DNA of 64,000 nt from Basidiobolus meristosporus CBS 931.73. Lineage: Eukaryota > Basidiobolomycota > Basidiobolomycetes > Basidiobolales > Basidiobolaceae. The position numbers were made by a program, and so were the translations under genes. Location: positions 33,725-97,724 of the forward strand of contig MCFE01000310.1 of assembly GCA_002104905.1 (NCBI GenBank). The letters run 5' to 3'. Each line of letters begins with the position of its first letter. Positions within the stretch are counted from its first letter, which is position 1. The notes beneath the pieces were generated by a model that saw nothing but the letters and a program-made list of their open reading frames with translations, searched no databases and was not told where the DNA came from. This document shows, piece after piece, positions 24,193-36,206 of the stretch.

Positions 24193-24754
24193 TGTCCACG
24201 CCATTCACGGCTGTATGGAACAATATTTTATATCTTAATCGCATTCAAATATCCCCCCTCCCAAATATCTAATCGAAATCGGCGAAACTTTGGCAGAAGC
24301 TTAACTAACTTCGCATTTATCATGGATATATGTACATAATGAAACTAACATGCTTATCAATGAAGACATAAAGCGCTATCTATTAGAAATCCATATCGCT
24401 AGGTTGCAGCGGGGCCCTGGTGCAACATTCCTGTTAACGCTCCAAACAGGTGGGTAGCGTGGTCCCTTAAACACACGGTTGTTTAAATCTTTTGTAAGGG
24501 CTTCATGATCAATGGTCTCCTTTTCCATTTAAAGAGAAAGCGCTGTTGATATGGTTGTGTTACAAATTCCATCTTCGATGAGAATGTGAGTCATTTAATG
24601 GCTTAGCCATTAATAAATATCGCTGATGACGAGTTGAAAACGCGTGGACGTACCGCTTTAGGTATAAATACAGATACGGGTGGCGTAGGAAATACCGTTT
24701 TCCGTATCACTGTAGCTTTCTTTATCGTTGCTGTACAACTTGCTTTCGTTTGTC
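24193..24754. other. Intergenic, DPP V upstream region
   Basis: Contains a TATAAATA at about 24663-24670, roughly 90 bp before the ATG at 24755, the likely core promoter of the peptidase gene. No gene seen. Confidence 0.45.
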
Positions 24755-26953
24755 ATGAGGTGGCCGCACTATTACTACCTTGTGCTTGCTGCGACAGCAT
24801 CTGCTCTTCGGCCATTCACTATTGAGGATTTAGTCAGTCTTGATAGACCCTCTGCCGCAATCCCCTCTCCAAATGGGCACTGGGCTGTTTTGAGTAAGGC
24901 ACAGTATTCCATTGAAGAAAGCAAATTCTATAAAAATCTTGTGCTCATAAGCCTAATTACCGGGAAGGTACTTCCACTTACTACACCAAATACCTATGGA
25001 GATAGAGAACCCATTTGGCTTGACTCTACTACTGTTGGCTTTATTTCAGACCGAAGCAACTCCTCCCAGCTATGGTCAATCTCCATCGACTTGCGCTCTG
25101 AACCCGTGCAGGTCACAGAGTTCCCGGTTGGCATAGCTAATATCAAATACAACACTGAAATGTCACTGTTGACCTTCACTTCTTCGGTGTATGAAGATGG
25201 GTCCTTGGAGGAGGCAGCCCGTCTAGATAACGAGAAATCGAATCGGTTTGACTCGGCCCTGGTATATGACGAGTTGTTTGTTCGTCACTGGGATCATTTT
25301 GTTCAGAGCAAGAAAACGCAGATATTTTCAGCACGTTTGGAGAGAAGGCGAAACGCGTTCAACCTATCTTCCCGACCTGTCAATATCATGCAAGAAACCC
25401 CTTTACAATCCCCAGTTGATCCCTTTGGCGGACCGCAAGACTACGACGTTTCCCCTGACGGTAAGGAAGTTGCCTTCCTAGCAAAGAAGCCAGGCAGAGA
25501 TCAAGCTTGGGAAACAGACACCAAAATTTATATTGCGCCTATCTCAGGCGACAAAAAGCCAATTACAATCACCGAATCAAACCGGGGAGCCTGTTCTTCG
25601 CCCGTTTATTCGCCTAGCGGGAGATACCTGGCTTGGTTACAGATGGAAACCCCAAAATACGAGTCTGATCGGCGCAGAGTCGTCTTGTACGACAGGTCTA
25701 GCGGAGAGCGTAGATATTTAGTTGAGGACTGGGACAGAAGCCCTTCAGCACTCAGTTGGTCCAAAGACTCGAAAGTCTTGTATGCTATTTCTGAAGATGA
25801 AGGCAAGGCAAAGTTGTTTTCTATCAACGTCCGACGCAATGGTCTTTCACAGCTGTCGCAGGATCATTACGCTTGGGGGTTGAAACCCTTCCGTGGGTAT
25901 TACGGGCATATGCTTGTGATGCAGAACTCCTTCACGTATCCATCTGAAGTGTACACTATCTCGCCCAGAAGCGGAAGACTGGAGCAGCACACGGACTTCC
26001 ACAAGAGCAAGCTCAAGGATGTATTCATGTCCAAGCCAGAGGAGTTTTGGTTCGAAGGCAGTTATGGAGACAAGGTGCACGGGTTCATTTTTAAGCCCAT
26101 CAATTTTGACCCATCTCAGAAGTACCCTCTGGCATTTTTGATCCATGGTGGGCCCCAGGGCGCGTGGACTGACGGCTTTAACTTCCTGTGGAATCCACAG
26201 ATTTATGCATCGGCAGGATATGTTGTTGTTGCTATTAATCCCCGAGGCTCTACAGGCTATGGACAGAAGTTCACCGATCAAATCAATAGAAACTGGGGTG
26301 GTGCGCCTTATCGCGATCTAATGATGGGGCTTGACTTTGTTCTTGATGAGTATGATTTCATTGATGGCTCCCGCATGTGTGCCCTGGGCGCTAGCTATGG
26401 CGGCTACATGATCAACTGGCTGAACGGACACACCAAACGATTCAATTGCCTGGTCAATCACGATGGTGTTTTTGATACCATTGACCTCTACTACTCGACC
26501 GAAGAGCTGTATTTCCCCGAATTCGATTTCGGCGGCACCCCATGGGATCCGGTGGCGAAGCAGGTGTATAAGCATTGGTCCCCTGCCAAGTTCGTCTCTC
26601 GATGGACCACCCCCACATTGGTGATACATGGCGGCAAGGATTACAGAATCGTAGACGGAGCTGGCCTGTCCACCTTCACAGCTCTGCAACGCCAGGGTGT
26701 CCCATCACGTCTGGTGTATTTCCCTGATGAGAATCACTGGACCCTCAAGCCTGGAAACTCCATCCGTTGGCACCACGAGGTGTTGGGTTGGCTAAACAAA
26801 TACACCTCAGTGAAGGACCAAGCGATATTCCAATCTCAAGAAGAAGCTTTCCAGAGCTGGAATGTGTTCCAGGAGGACCAAGTGACCACGGAAGCGCCAT
26901 ACAACTCCACTCTCGGGTGGGATGATGAGTCGATGTCGCCCTGGATGATGTAA
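24755..26953 (+). CDS. Dipeptidyl-peptidase V, secreted S9 serine peptidase
   Basis: Secreted prolyl-oligopeptidase-family peptidase of about 732 residues in one exon. It starts MRWPHYYYLVLAATASA, a signal peptide with a cleavage site after ATASA. The first half is a beta-propeller with DYDVSPDGKEVAFLAKKPG and SPSGRYLAWLQMETP blades. The second half is the alpha/beta hydrolase domain: HGGPQGAWTDGFNFLWNPQI, NPRGSTGYGQ, nucleophile Ser near residue 545 in CALGASYGGYM, Asp near 628 in HGGKDYRIVDG, and His near 660 in DENHW. These match fungal DPP V (S9C). A start 27 nt upstream is not an ATG. The gene is intact, and lacks introns, unlike most neighbours. Confidence 0.93.
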   Translation: MRWPHYYYLVLAATASALRPFTIEDLVSLDRPSAAIPSPNGHWAVLSKAQYSIEESKFYKNLVLISLITGKVLPLTTPNTYGDREPIWLDSTTVGFISDRSNSSQLWSISIDLRSEPVQVTEFPVGIANIKYNTEMSLLTFTSSVYEDGSLEEAARLDNEKSNRFDSALVYDELFVRHWDHFVQSKKTQIFSARLERRRNAFNLSSRPVNIMQETPLQSPVDPFGGPQDYDVSPDGKEVAFLAKKPGRDQAWETDTKIYIAPISGDKKPITITESNRGACSSPVYSPSGRYLAWLQMETPKYESDRRRVVLYDRSSGERRYLVEDWDRSPSALSWSKDSKVLYAISEDEGKAKLFSINVRRNGLSQLSQDHYAWGLKPFRGYYGHMLVMQNSFTYPSEVYTISPRSGRLEQHTDFHKSKLKDVFMSKPEEFWFEGSYGDKVHGFIFKPINFDPSQKYPLAFLIHGGPQGAWTDGFNFLWNPQIYASAGYVVVAINPRGSTGYGQKFTDQINRNWGGAPYRDLMMGLDFVLDEYDFIDGSRMCALGASYGGYMINWLNGHTKRFNCLVNHDGVFDTIDLYYSTEELYFPEFDFGGTPWDPVAKQVYKHWSPAKFVSRWTTPTLVIHGGKDYRIVDGAGLSTFTALQRQGVPSRLVYFPDENHWTLKPGNSIRWHHEVLGWLNKYTSVKDQAIFQSQEEAFQSWNVFQEDQVTTEAPYNSTLGWDDESMSPWMM

Positions 26954-27387
26954 TGAGAATCACACACGTACAGGCGAATCACCTAGCAAGTCCGCCTAAC
27001 AAAGCACTCAAAATAAAGCATTATTCAATTCATTTGTCAGCAAACAAATCTCAGGATGATATGACTGCTAATCAGATTCGGATATATATCTTAGATTGAA
27101 ATTAAATCAAATCTATTGCTTGTACCAGTGATTCCCAATCAGCTTCGATTCATTGGTAAAGATAATATGATTCAATGTAAGAAGTGCAGTGTCCCGCTGT
27201 AGTTAAATTGCTTGATATTTCCTTTCCATCCCCATAATCCTTCCACAATCCTACCTTAATCCTGCGTGCTTCTATTTTAGTGAAATATATGTCATCGCAC
27301 TGAATCATTATTTCGCTTCTTTCCCTACCACCTGTTGTTTTACAGAATAGATTTTCCCTAGTTTTGTTTGTACTGAGCTAGCTCAAC
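26954..27387. other. Intergenic, DPP V to EFR3
   Basis: AT-rich spacer in two same-strand genes. AATAAAG at about 27012 could be the DPP V polyadenylation signal. No gene seen. Confidence 0.4.
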
Positions 27388-30147
27388 ATGGTGCGCTCAG
27401 TGATCCATATGATTTTCACCAAACACGCCAAACTTATAGAAAACTGTTATCCCAGACAAACGTCCCAAAAAGGCCCCAAGCCAAGTGAAACTTCTTATCT
27501 CATATATTACGCAAGTTCCAGGCCCGTGAAGCTGCTGAAGGTCGCGCGTTACCTGGAAAGGCGAGTTGCCCAAGATGCAAGCAGAAAAAAGTTTACTGAT
27601 ATCGAGGTCTCCCTGGCCATATGGAATGAATTGCTTCAAGGTTGTGCCCGAGATGTCAATTTATTTGCCAAAGGCGTGTTGAGTTCCCTCGAAATTGTCC
27701 TTAAAATTGGGGCTTACGAGTCTACGCTTGCTGCTGTGCAGACTGTATGTTCTCCTTCAAAGTACGTTTCAAGTGGAGAGATTCTTATGTTCGTTGTCCC
27801 ATTTTTAGTTCTCCCTGTTTTGCTCGAACTACGATGGCACCTCTCTCGGCATTGATAGTGAACTAGCCTCGCTCTTGGATACTTTGTTGACCGAGTTTAG
27901 TAGCTGGTCCCAGTTATCAGACACTTCTTCGGAAATCAACCAAAGGTATCATCTTATTGGTGTGGATTTCTCCTTTCGCAGCGTGTCTGACCCCTCTCAT
28001 TTTTACCAAGAATGCGTACCCTCGGCATAAAGGCGCTCTCTAGTTTTGTTACCTCACTGTCTGGTAAATCGACATACGCAAAAAGATACCTCGGCTTTAT
28101 TTTACCTGCGCTTCTATGTAACATCGACATTGCTCAGCTTCACCCTACGTAAGGCACTTTCATATCCATCGCACTTCATCCAACTCTAAAATCTCAGCGA
28201 TTTTCTAGGGAAAATGCCAAAACGATCAACCTTAAATCGCTGAACACAATGGATGAAGACCTAAATGAGCTTGCATCGATTTGTTTGGCAAACTTATTAA
28301 ACAACACCAATGCTGCCAACATTAGTGTGATCAGCAAGCGCCTATTCAGGTGGGTTGTGGGTCGAAACCTCCTGTTGGGAAGTGTGCTCACCTTACTCCA
28401 ACAGATATCTAGACGAAACTCGTGCTTGGGATCGCCACGAGAGCGTAATCGATATCATCCGCTACATCTTGGATACAATGGAGGTAGTTCTAGTGCATTG
28501 ATCTTGGCTCAATCCGGAATACTAACTGAATTCGTCAACATGCCAGCCAAGATACCGGTTTATGATCATTAACGAGATCATCAAAAGAATCGACGCAGAA
28601 TCGCTAACCCCCAAGAAGCATACGCTCACAGGATTGCTCGTATCACTTCTGTTGAACCACACACTAACACCTGGAATCTCAATCCTGGAACTCCTCGGTG
28701 CCCTGGTAAACTACTTCAGTGAATGCTTGAAATCTGGTGATATGGCCGAGGAGCTTGTAACCATAGAGAACAACCTAATCAACGCGATCGGCGCTTTGGC
28801 AAAAAACATCTACTACGTAGATCAAATCACTGATATCCTCTCATATATCCTCGGGAAGATGAAAATCAGCGAGAAGCGTTCCGAGATTGACGGAGTCCCT
28901 GCCTCCTTGTTCAGAGTGAAGATGCTGCAATGTTTAACCGCTGTACTGGATAACAACAAGGTAGCATCCGCATCCAACTCGATTGTTCCTCGAGTCACTT
29001 TTCGGGTGATATCTCTTGCCCTCCCGCTATTGAAGAGCGAATCCTTGGGTAAGCTGTTGATGTTCCGGACCACAGACACGAGATGATGCTAATCCGCTTC
29101 TTAGAAATCAGAAAGGCCTGTGGTGGTTTCTTGTTGGCGTGTGTTGAGAGTGAAAATATCGGCACCAGCCACATTCCTAATCGTAAATTGACCATCAACA
29201 GCCGTCTTGTACGTCGTAACTCCAACCCCGATCTGAAATTCCGGAATTCCATCCACAAAATACTCGTTGACTGTGTGACAAAGAAATCGGCTGCTCCGGT
29301 GGACTTTGCCATAGCATACGCCATCTTCAGCAAGATGCTGCACCGCTACGTGTTTGATGAGCTGATCCTAACCGTCCCTGTGATGTTTAAGCTTCAAAAA
29401 TTCAACGAGGCCAATGTGGACGGGGATTTCGCATCCAGGGTATTGCTGGACCAGCTGGTGGGCCTCTATATTCGTCGTCTTGGAAGCCAGCTAGACATTG
29501 CCGAGGTCGTAGACCAGGCGGAGCAAGTCGTCGAGAAACGAAAACTAGCGGACCAATGGTTCTCTCTGTTCGGTGACGACGAGGACGAGAACCTTTCCAA
29601 CCTCAGTGATCTATCAATGAACGATCTAAACGCCAAAAGCCTCGGCCCTGCGGACTATCAGTCTATCCCACTATCCTTCCATGATATCCTGAGAGTCCTT
29701 AACCATCGAGTGGAATTGAAAAGACGCTTCACAGAGTTGGAGAAGCAGCTGACCACGGACAACTCCATCTTCATCACGGAGGATTCTAAAAAGCTCATCA
29801 GTCGGACCATCTCCTCAACCTCTAGAGTGATGCATGGCCTAATCCCCAAATTTACATTCCCGACCTTGCATAAGGCAGAGTACAAATCCAATGGAATCCG
29901 CAAACCAGTGAAGTTTGAGACGCTCAAGGAGGCCCTTAAGCTCTCCTGGGATTCCATCAACGAGCACGACGCGGATTCATCGGTTAGACGCACCCCCTCC
30001 CAAACCACCAATTCAAAGAGATCGCAGAGGAGCACCCGCTCCGACATGTCCACTCTGTTGAAAACCATCACAACCAGCTCTTCCTCGGCATCGTCTTCCC
30101 TGGTGAACACTCCACGATTATCCTCAACCTCATACACGCAGGTTTAG
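27388..30147 (+). CDS. EFR3: EFR3, plasma-membrane PI4-kinase scaffold
   Basis: Efr3 anchors the Stt4/PI4KA-Ypp1/TTC7 complex at the plasma membrane. The start at 27388 leads to MIFTKHAKLIENCYP...PKPSETSYLIYYASSRPVKLLKVARYLERR, the hallmark Efr3 N-terminus including the basic, lipid-binding KHAKLI region. Later exons give a HEAT-like rod: ASFVTSLSGKSTYAKRYLGF-type helices, NELASICLANLLNN (28249+), LEILGALVNYFS-type repeats, and after a canonical intron ending in TTAG (about 29102) EIRKACGGFLLACVE. The C-terminus is disordered and Ser/Thr-rich (SSSSASSSLVNTP). The apparent stop at 29086 lies in an intron. At least eight introns. Confidence 0.9.
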
Positions 30148-30401
30148 TTCCCTTGGTTGATCCAGGGCTACAAAGCCGCCGCGTATACCTAACTGTAGAG
30201 AAAATTCCCCGTCCGCTGAGCCTTCTCGTTGTAATCTAACCCCCTCCTTAATAAAGCAATGCTTGTATTCATCTTCGACTCCCAAACAATTGGTATTTAT
30301 TTTCGAACGTTTGTAATTAAGGCAAAGATGAGGAGAGCTCTGAATGTATAAAAAGGTCTAACTTATAAAATGCGATTTCTCGTCTTGATTCCTCGCTGAA
30401 T

Positions 30402-31077
30402 TTACAATAAATCATAATCATCCAACTTGTCGTTGTATTTGAGAATCTTGCGTTTGATCTTGGATGTATCAACCCATGTGATGAAGTCCTCCAGATTGCG
30501 GGACACCAGGTATGCAGGGTCGGTGACGGTCTCGGGACCAACGCGAATATGGCCTTGCTCGACAAAGGTGACCGCCTCCTTGACAGTTTCTGCCATCTTC
30601 AATCGACACATCATGATTGGAAGTCTACGTCTAAAGGGATAGCGAAAGGGGACGTAAGCAAACGCCCCGTGAATGTCTGCGGCTGAAGTACGTACCTGCA
30701 GAAAGAAGATACAGTGATCTTGTCGCATTGTGAGAAGGTCTTTTGTGTGGTTATCAGCCCCATATTGTACAATTTTTCCAACAAGGCCTCCTCTTTTTGG
30801 CTACGGAAGGGGTCTCTTGGATCCAACAGAGAGATACGGTTGGCGAGTTTTTTGATTTGACCACACAACTTATTATATCTGAATAGAGCACTGGTTAGCT
30901 ATCGAGGGTATGGAACCTTGGTCAGGCGGCCGTAACCTACTTCACGTAATCCTCACGTTTCTGCAGATGATAGCGGCGCATGACGTGAATCTCGTTTCCG
31001 TTGTCCACCGACTTCCATTGCATGAAGTCGACTTTACGCAACAGCTTTTTCTCATGATGTTTCAAGTGACGGACCAT
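30402..31077 (-). CDS. IMP3: IMP3, U3 snoRNP protein
   Basis: Component of the Mpp10 module of the small-subunit processome. Three exons give [20 protein letters not shown]...[30 protein letters not shown]...[20 protein letters not shown]|...[20 protein letters not shown]. An S4 RNA-binding domain follows ([20 protein letters not shown]) and the typical end [19 protein letters not shown]. Start 31077 and stop 30402 fit the usual length of about 180 residues. It converges with EFR3 (254 bp apart) and diverges from OPA3. Confidence 0.95.
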
Positions 31078-31448
31078 GTTGAAGGGAGCTAGCTATACAA
31101 GAGAAACAAAGTAAAAAGTCCTTGGTCGCTTGGAAATAGGTTGACCCAACGATACGCCCATTTCTTTTTCAGTTATTTTACACACTGTCGAGCAGGGAAC
31201 TTTTTTTTTTTCTGCAAGACGGCTATTTGGCCCATCTGCTACGGAACGGATCAGGCCCCATCTCACTTGAGGGTAAATATCGACTTTCGATTTCTCGTTA
31301 ATTTACACCGGACATCAATCCACTCGTATGACCCAGGCGAGAGTGGTACCTAAAATTCTCTCATCAGCATTGTCAAGACACCGGTGAGGTCAAGCTTCGT
31401 TAGAGTCGGTTCAAGTGGCTACACGCTTTATTCGGAGGGAAAAACGAT
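31078..31448. other. Divergent promoter region, IMP3 / OPA3
   Basis: 371 bp with an 11-base T run at about 31201. No gene seen. Confidence 0.4.
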
Positions 31449-32220
31449 ATGGATACGGTCAAGATTTTCTCCCTATTGGTCAGGACCATAGCCAAACCAG
31501 GTTAGTGTAGCTTTGGCTGGCTTCTTCCTGTCCCGACGGCAAATACTCAATTGTTTCTTCGTGCTGGGTAGTGGCCAACACTATAAAAAACAGGACCAAG
31601 TCCAACCCAAACTTTCGAGCCATGTGTATCTCTGTTGCTCAGGTATTACCCCTACCAAGGATAGTAGTTTGTCGAGTATACCGAGTTTGCTAAGCGCATT
31701 GGAATAGTGGACACACAAGGCCGAGATGAACCTGAAAATGAAGTTCCTTGGCTATAACAAGGAAAAAATCAGGCCACTTAACGATGCCAAGTAGGGCGCT
31801 TTACATGCAACGGGTACATCTGTGAAAAGACTCACCACCTCCAATAGGGCCATCGAAGCCGGAGCCAACTTTCTTGGTGAATCGATTATCTTCACCATTG
31901 CCGGGTCACTGATAGTTTTCGAGACCTTAAGGTAGTTCCTCAATCCATTGGCCATCTCTTATGACGAACGACTCATCCAGTCTGGCTTTTCCCTCAGAAC
32001 TCGACGAAACAAAGCGAACGAGCGAAATGAGATGAGCGACAACATCACCATGTTACTGTCGGACCGCACGAGAATGGAGAATCTGCTTGTGCAGCAGCAG
32101 GAGACGATGAACGAGCTACGCGAAGAGATGTCTGAATTAAAGAGCCATCACGAGGCGGTCACCAAAATGCTGGACGAGATATTAACAGTATCCATGAGAG
32201 ATTTTATGAAACGGCATTAG
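31449..32220 (+). CDS. OPA3-like mitochondrial protein
   Basis: Exon 1 starts MDTVKIFSLLVRTIAKP. Later exons give SNPNFRAMCISVAQ, EMNLKMKFLGYNKEKIRPLNDA|KAIEAGANFLGESIIFTIAG and SLIVFETLR: the OPA3 core with its conserved helix pair and the GANFLGE...IAGSLIVFE membrane segment. A final exon, entered at a CAG near 31998, gives RTRRNKANERNEMSDNITML and a coiled coil (ENLLVQQQETMNELREEMSE). Opa3 is an integral mitochondrial protein affecting morphology. Introns at about 31498, 31640, 31798 and 31935. The open frame at 31948 begins inside an intron. Confidence 0.86.
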
Positions 32221-32429
32221 TGGAGGTATCCACCCTCCCCTCCCTTTGACTTCGAGTATCTTTATTAGTACAGCATTTCCATCACCTCTCCAATGCCCCC
32301 CTCCCCCACACTGTTTACAAGCACACGCATATAAACCGCAAATGTAGATGCGAAACAAACGACATTCCATCCCAAACGGTGGCGTCCCTCATATATCCAA
32401 AACAATCATTACTATAAACTAATCTGCGC

Positions 32430-33113
32430 TCAATGGTTTGTCGAGCGATTCCAGTGACAATACTGAACCCCCAGCTGGAAGAACTCCGCTGGATCCAAAA
32501 GTCTGTACATGTACAGCCTGGGGACATCGCTCGGTGACTGGACGGATTCGAAAAGTCCCCTCAAGCAATCGTTGCACAACACCCTCGTATATTCTTGGGA
32601 TTTTGATCGTGCCCGGAACCGTAAATTCTCCACTTCAACAGAGGCGGTGATCAGTCTAGCTAAACACCTGGTTCCACTAGCATCCAGCTTGCATGCTGCT
32701 CTGGCTGCAGCCCCATTGCCCCAACTACCCAGCACGCTTTCGTCGTCTGAGTCGAGCTCGTTGGAGCATGCGTAGCCTATCATCTGGGAAGCAGATATGG
32801 TAGCCGGAAGGCACCTTGCAGAGCATACTGTGTCCACGGAGGCAAAGGCCAGGGGCAGCCGATAGCAGCCCCCAAGAGCCTTGTGTCTCAGCAGTGCTCG
32901 AGCGACTCCTTCTCGGCATTCTCTCGATGGGGAAAGAATGTCGCTCGCGAAATTCTCTTTGACCAAAAAATCGCCACCCATGCCAGCGTCCTGTGTACCG
33001 CTCAGACGATCAAAAGTGTTCTCGAGGTTCCCGATTGGAAGTGGCTCTGGTAAACATTTAACCAGGTGGATGTTGAGATAGAGCAAAAAGAGCACGAATA
33101 CAAATCCCCCCAT
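32430..33113 (-). CDS. Secreted cysteine-rich protein, DUF7729-like
   Basis: Single exon. The open frame extends upstream to 33257 without an ATG; the ATG at 33113 gives MGGFVFVLFLLYLNIHLVKC, an excellent signal peptide. The mature protein of about 205 residues has many Cys (for example CREGVARALLRHKALGGC, CKLDASGTRC and LCNDCLRGLFESV). The C-terminal CNDC...L pattern resembles fungal DUF7729-type extracellular domains. I cannot name a function. Its 3' end faces OPA3, 209 bp away. Confidence 0.7.
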   Translation of the reverse strand: MGGFVFVLFLLYLNIHLVKCLPEPLPIGNLENTFDRLSGTQDAGMGGDFLVKENFASDILSPSRECREGVARALLRHKALGGCYRLPLAFASVDTVCSARCLPATISASQMIGYACSNELDSDDESVLGSWGNGAAARAACKLDASGTRCLARLITASVEVENLRFRARSKSQEYTRVLCNDCLRGLFESVQSPSDVPRLYMYRLLDPAEFFQLGVQYCHWNRSTNH

Positions 33114-34107
33114 GCCGATGAAAGGAATCGCGATACAACCACGACCAAGAAAGTTTTCGCGGTCGTGGCGAGCAACGGTGCGCTTATATATGCGCTCGTT
33201 CCAAGTGGTTTTCCAAAGGGGCGGGGACGATCGACGCTTCGTGCGTAGCGATATCACAATTCATAAAAGAGACCCTCCTTCGCGTATCAATCAAGGGAGG
33301 TGCTCGAGATACTTGATAATGCATTGAATTATGCGGCAATTCAAGGCGATCATTTTCAGACAATGCTAGGGAGCATCTGGCAAAACTATCATACGGAATT
33401 TCATGCAGCTCATCCGGACGCCTTCCAGCAGGAATAGGGGAAGCGAAGCAGGAGTATGTTCAGGAATATGACAGGTGACAGAGTGCAAAATATGGCCACT
33501 ATCCCACCACCGAACTGCTTACCACATCTCACTTCACCCGCTACCCACCACACACCACACACCATACCCCACGCCTTGCTTCTAGAATGTTTTTTGTTTT
33601 CATTGTATTCCTGATCTTTTTGGTATGATTCATGTGCAATCACGGTCGGATGCATGGACGGACACACAGACTCTAGAACCGGAATAGAAACAAAAGCCTG
33701 GAATAGTGGATTGACTTATCTAGGTGAATCCATAGCCACCTGGCCCCACAGCCAATCACCAAGACCCCGGTGAGATCTCAAATCTCGATCCATTGGAGTA
33801 GCAGAGTCTAATATATTTAGATTCTCTCGATATTCGCCACCGTTTTAGATGGGTATTTGCTATCAGATCTGGCCATCTTCTATAAAGATCCACGATTACT
33901 AGATGGAATCTCATGGCTACATAGGCCTTTATTAGGGAATACTGGTTTGCGTCCGATACATCTCGATGTTATTTAAGCCGGCGGCCGCCAAACTTTCGAG
34001 AGCTCTTAATCACTTCGCCCTTTCCTTCTCTCACCACCCAGCTGGAGCTCGAGTGTGTTTCTTGATCGTTTTGTTATATTACCAATAATACCTCCCATTT
34101 CAGCCAC
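33114..34107. other. Intergenic, no supported gene
   Basis: Nearly 1 kb between divergent genes. It has a CA/CCACAC-rich patch at about 33540-33565. Open frames overlapping the secreted-protein gene on the plus strand are shadows. No RNA gene seen. Confidence 0.4.
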
Positions 34108-35074
34108 ATGGTGAAATCCTCATTTATTTCCATTTCCAATTCCACCAACACTGAAATGATTTATTTATCTCGGAGTTTTGAGGATGTGTTGGGTTTCTCT
34201 AGGAGGAACTGGGTAGGAAGGGCTCCAATAGATTTGTTTCATCCAAAGGACCGTGAAGGTGTTTCCGTGGTCATCGAAACGTGCATCAAGCTTCAGAAAT
34301 TGGCCACCCTAATGTACACCCGAATCATCTCGGCCACTGGTATATCAGATACTGGAAGTTTGTGTGAATTATTGTTGTGATATTCTGGTCTGTACAAATC
34401 GGTTACTTCAAGAGAAAGACCTACCCGGCATATTTGGTATGTTGCAAAGCATTTCTTGTTTGTACTTGCGCTTTAGTCGTTTCTTTATTGAGCCATGTAT
34501 AAATTTGTATCAAACCAAGCAAGAACGTCCCTTGCTGATAACATCATAACCGTTACCGACAATCACAACATTAACGTGCTGGTAAGTGAGCATAACCCCT
34601 TTGTTCCCGGCCAACCACTAACCCGCCAGCCATGAATAGGGAAGTCCAGAAGTATTCCACACCCAAGTAAAGCTTGGCCAGGTTTTGTCGCAGACCGACG
34701 TCGGCCCAATTAGCTTGGAGCCGGAGGAGCGTATATGCTTGGTGCTTGACCACCAGAAATCCTTTCAAATCAAGTACTGCTCAAGTCTCGCTGTCCCCAT
34801 TTTTGGCTCCACTTCCAAAGAGCTGGAGAGGACGTCTTTATTGAATTATATTGACTATGACGATTTATACGACGTCCAGGAGGAGCTAAACGAGGTTGTC
34901 AAAGAGGAGGCGGTAAGCAACCGGATAGACTTCGCCTTCGTTTCCCTTTCCGGGCATAAAACGGAGCTTCAGGCCATCGTCAGCTACACAGATGATGGAC
35001 TCATCCTGATAGCAAAACGCAATCCAGAAGAGGTATTGCACACAACAGCGAAAAATGATATTATAATTTGTTGA
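34108..35074 (+). CDS. PAS-domain protein (one frame break)
   Basis: Starts MVKSSFISISNSTNTEMIYL and carries a PAS fold: SFEDVLGFSRRNWVGRAPID, LFHPKDREGVSVVIETCIKL, YTRIISATG. The continuation EVCVNYCCDILVCTNRLLQE is required by the family but lies in another frame, with no room for an intron: a one-base break at about 34336-34342. After introns at 34437 and about 34580, the protein goes on as GSPEVFHTQVKLGQVLSQTD and a second PAS-like part (LEPEERICLVLDHQKSFQIK, LAVPIFGSTSKELER) ending at 35074. Similar two-part PAS proteins are common in zygomycetes, some related to WC-1 sensors. No LOV cysteine motif was seen, so light sensing is not supported. Confidence 0.72.
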
Positions 35075-36206
35075 AGTAAAAATACCATAAATATAGAAGC
35101 TTGTATTTATCCAAAACATTCATTGACCCAATTCACTGCTTAACCTTAAGGGAGGCTCTCCTCCAAGTTCGCTGGCCGGCCGTTATTTTCTGACGCCTTG
35201 CCAAAACCTTGTGGGTGGCTAGTTACAAGCGGCCGCATCGAAGAGGCAGAAATAGTCAGACATGTATTTTCCAGAAAATCTCTTTGTTGCTAGGGCACTC
35301 AGATGGTGACGTGAAAATCCTTCTGGAATTAATTGTTGGACTGGGTGGAAGCGGGACGTTCAATGCCAACATGCGGAAATGATCGGAATCTCGATAGAAA
35401 CCCTGATTATTTTCATATGTATATAATAATCATGCCCCAGTGGTATCTGATTTGAAATTAGCCAATCAAAGGATCCATCAGCCAGTAGGGACCTAGTTAT
35501 CAGTGCTGAAAGAGTTGGGTCATTGGGATTGGACCCTGATTTATACAGAATCAATGTGGTGTGAACGAATTCTGCGAATGCCCCATGAATGGCGTATTTT
35601 AGTGTTACTATATCACCTCGCTTTCACTGTGTGTGTGAATTAGGCTCAACGAATTTGAAACTGGATCCCTGGCTAATGTTAACTAGTCGACGGTGACGGT
35701 TATGGATGCAAGCCTCATGACTTAGGAGTTATGATTCATGCTACGGTTAATATATCCAGTGGGTTCTATGTATTATGCACATTATGCGGTTTAGCCATAA
35801 AATGGCTAATCAGTCTATATTGAACTAAAATAACCGATCAGCACAATGCTGTAAACCCACTATTGTGTGATCTGCTACAATGACGGTGCATCTTCAAATC
35901 GTGGTAGACCACACAAAGTGCCCTTGTTCACACCGTGCAATGGACTATATCAGGATGCAACGGTTGAAACTCCTGGCTCTTTGGAACTTTGAAAGGAATC
36001 GGATTGTTCTCTTTTGGTGGACTACCGAGGTCTTCTCAGAATATGATTTGAGGCAATCTGTATGCTAATCTATAATAAGCCATCGCCAAAGGTTAGGCTT
36101 GGCCGCAAACCAGTTGTTTGGTGATTTCCAAGTATATCTTTGCACAGCATCCAGGACCATATAAAGGCTGTCGCCCTCTCACAACAACAACAGGACCTCC
36201 TGAGTG
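35075..36206. other. Intergenic, no supported gene
   Basis: AT-rich, short open frames only. NotI-like GCGGCCGC occurs at about 35229. The right end holds the promoter of the small secreted gene. Confidence 0.4.
36160..36166 (+). promoter_or_regulatory. TATA box of the small secreted gene
   Basis: TATAAAG 41 bp before the ATG at 36207, followed by a CAACAACAACA leader. Confidence 0.5.

Noticed and set aside
28562-29086. EFR3 ending at 29086
   Set aside because: A GTAAGC donor and TTAG acceptor remove the stop and join the HEAT region in phase.
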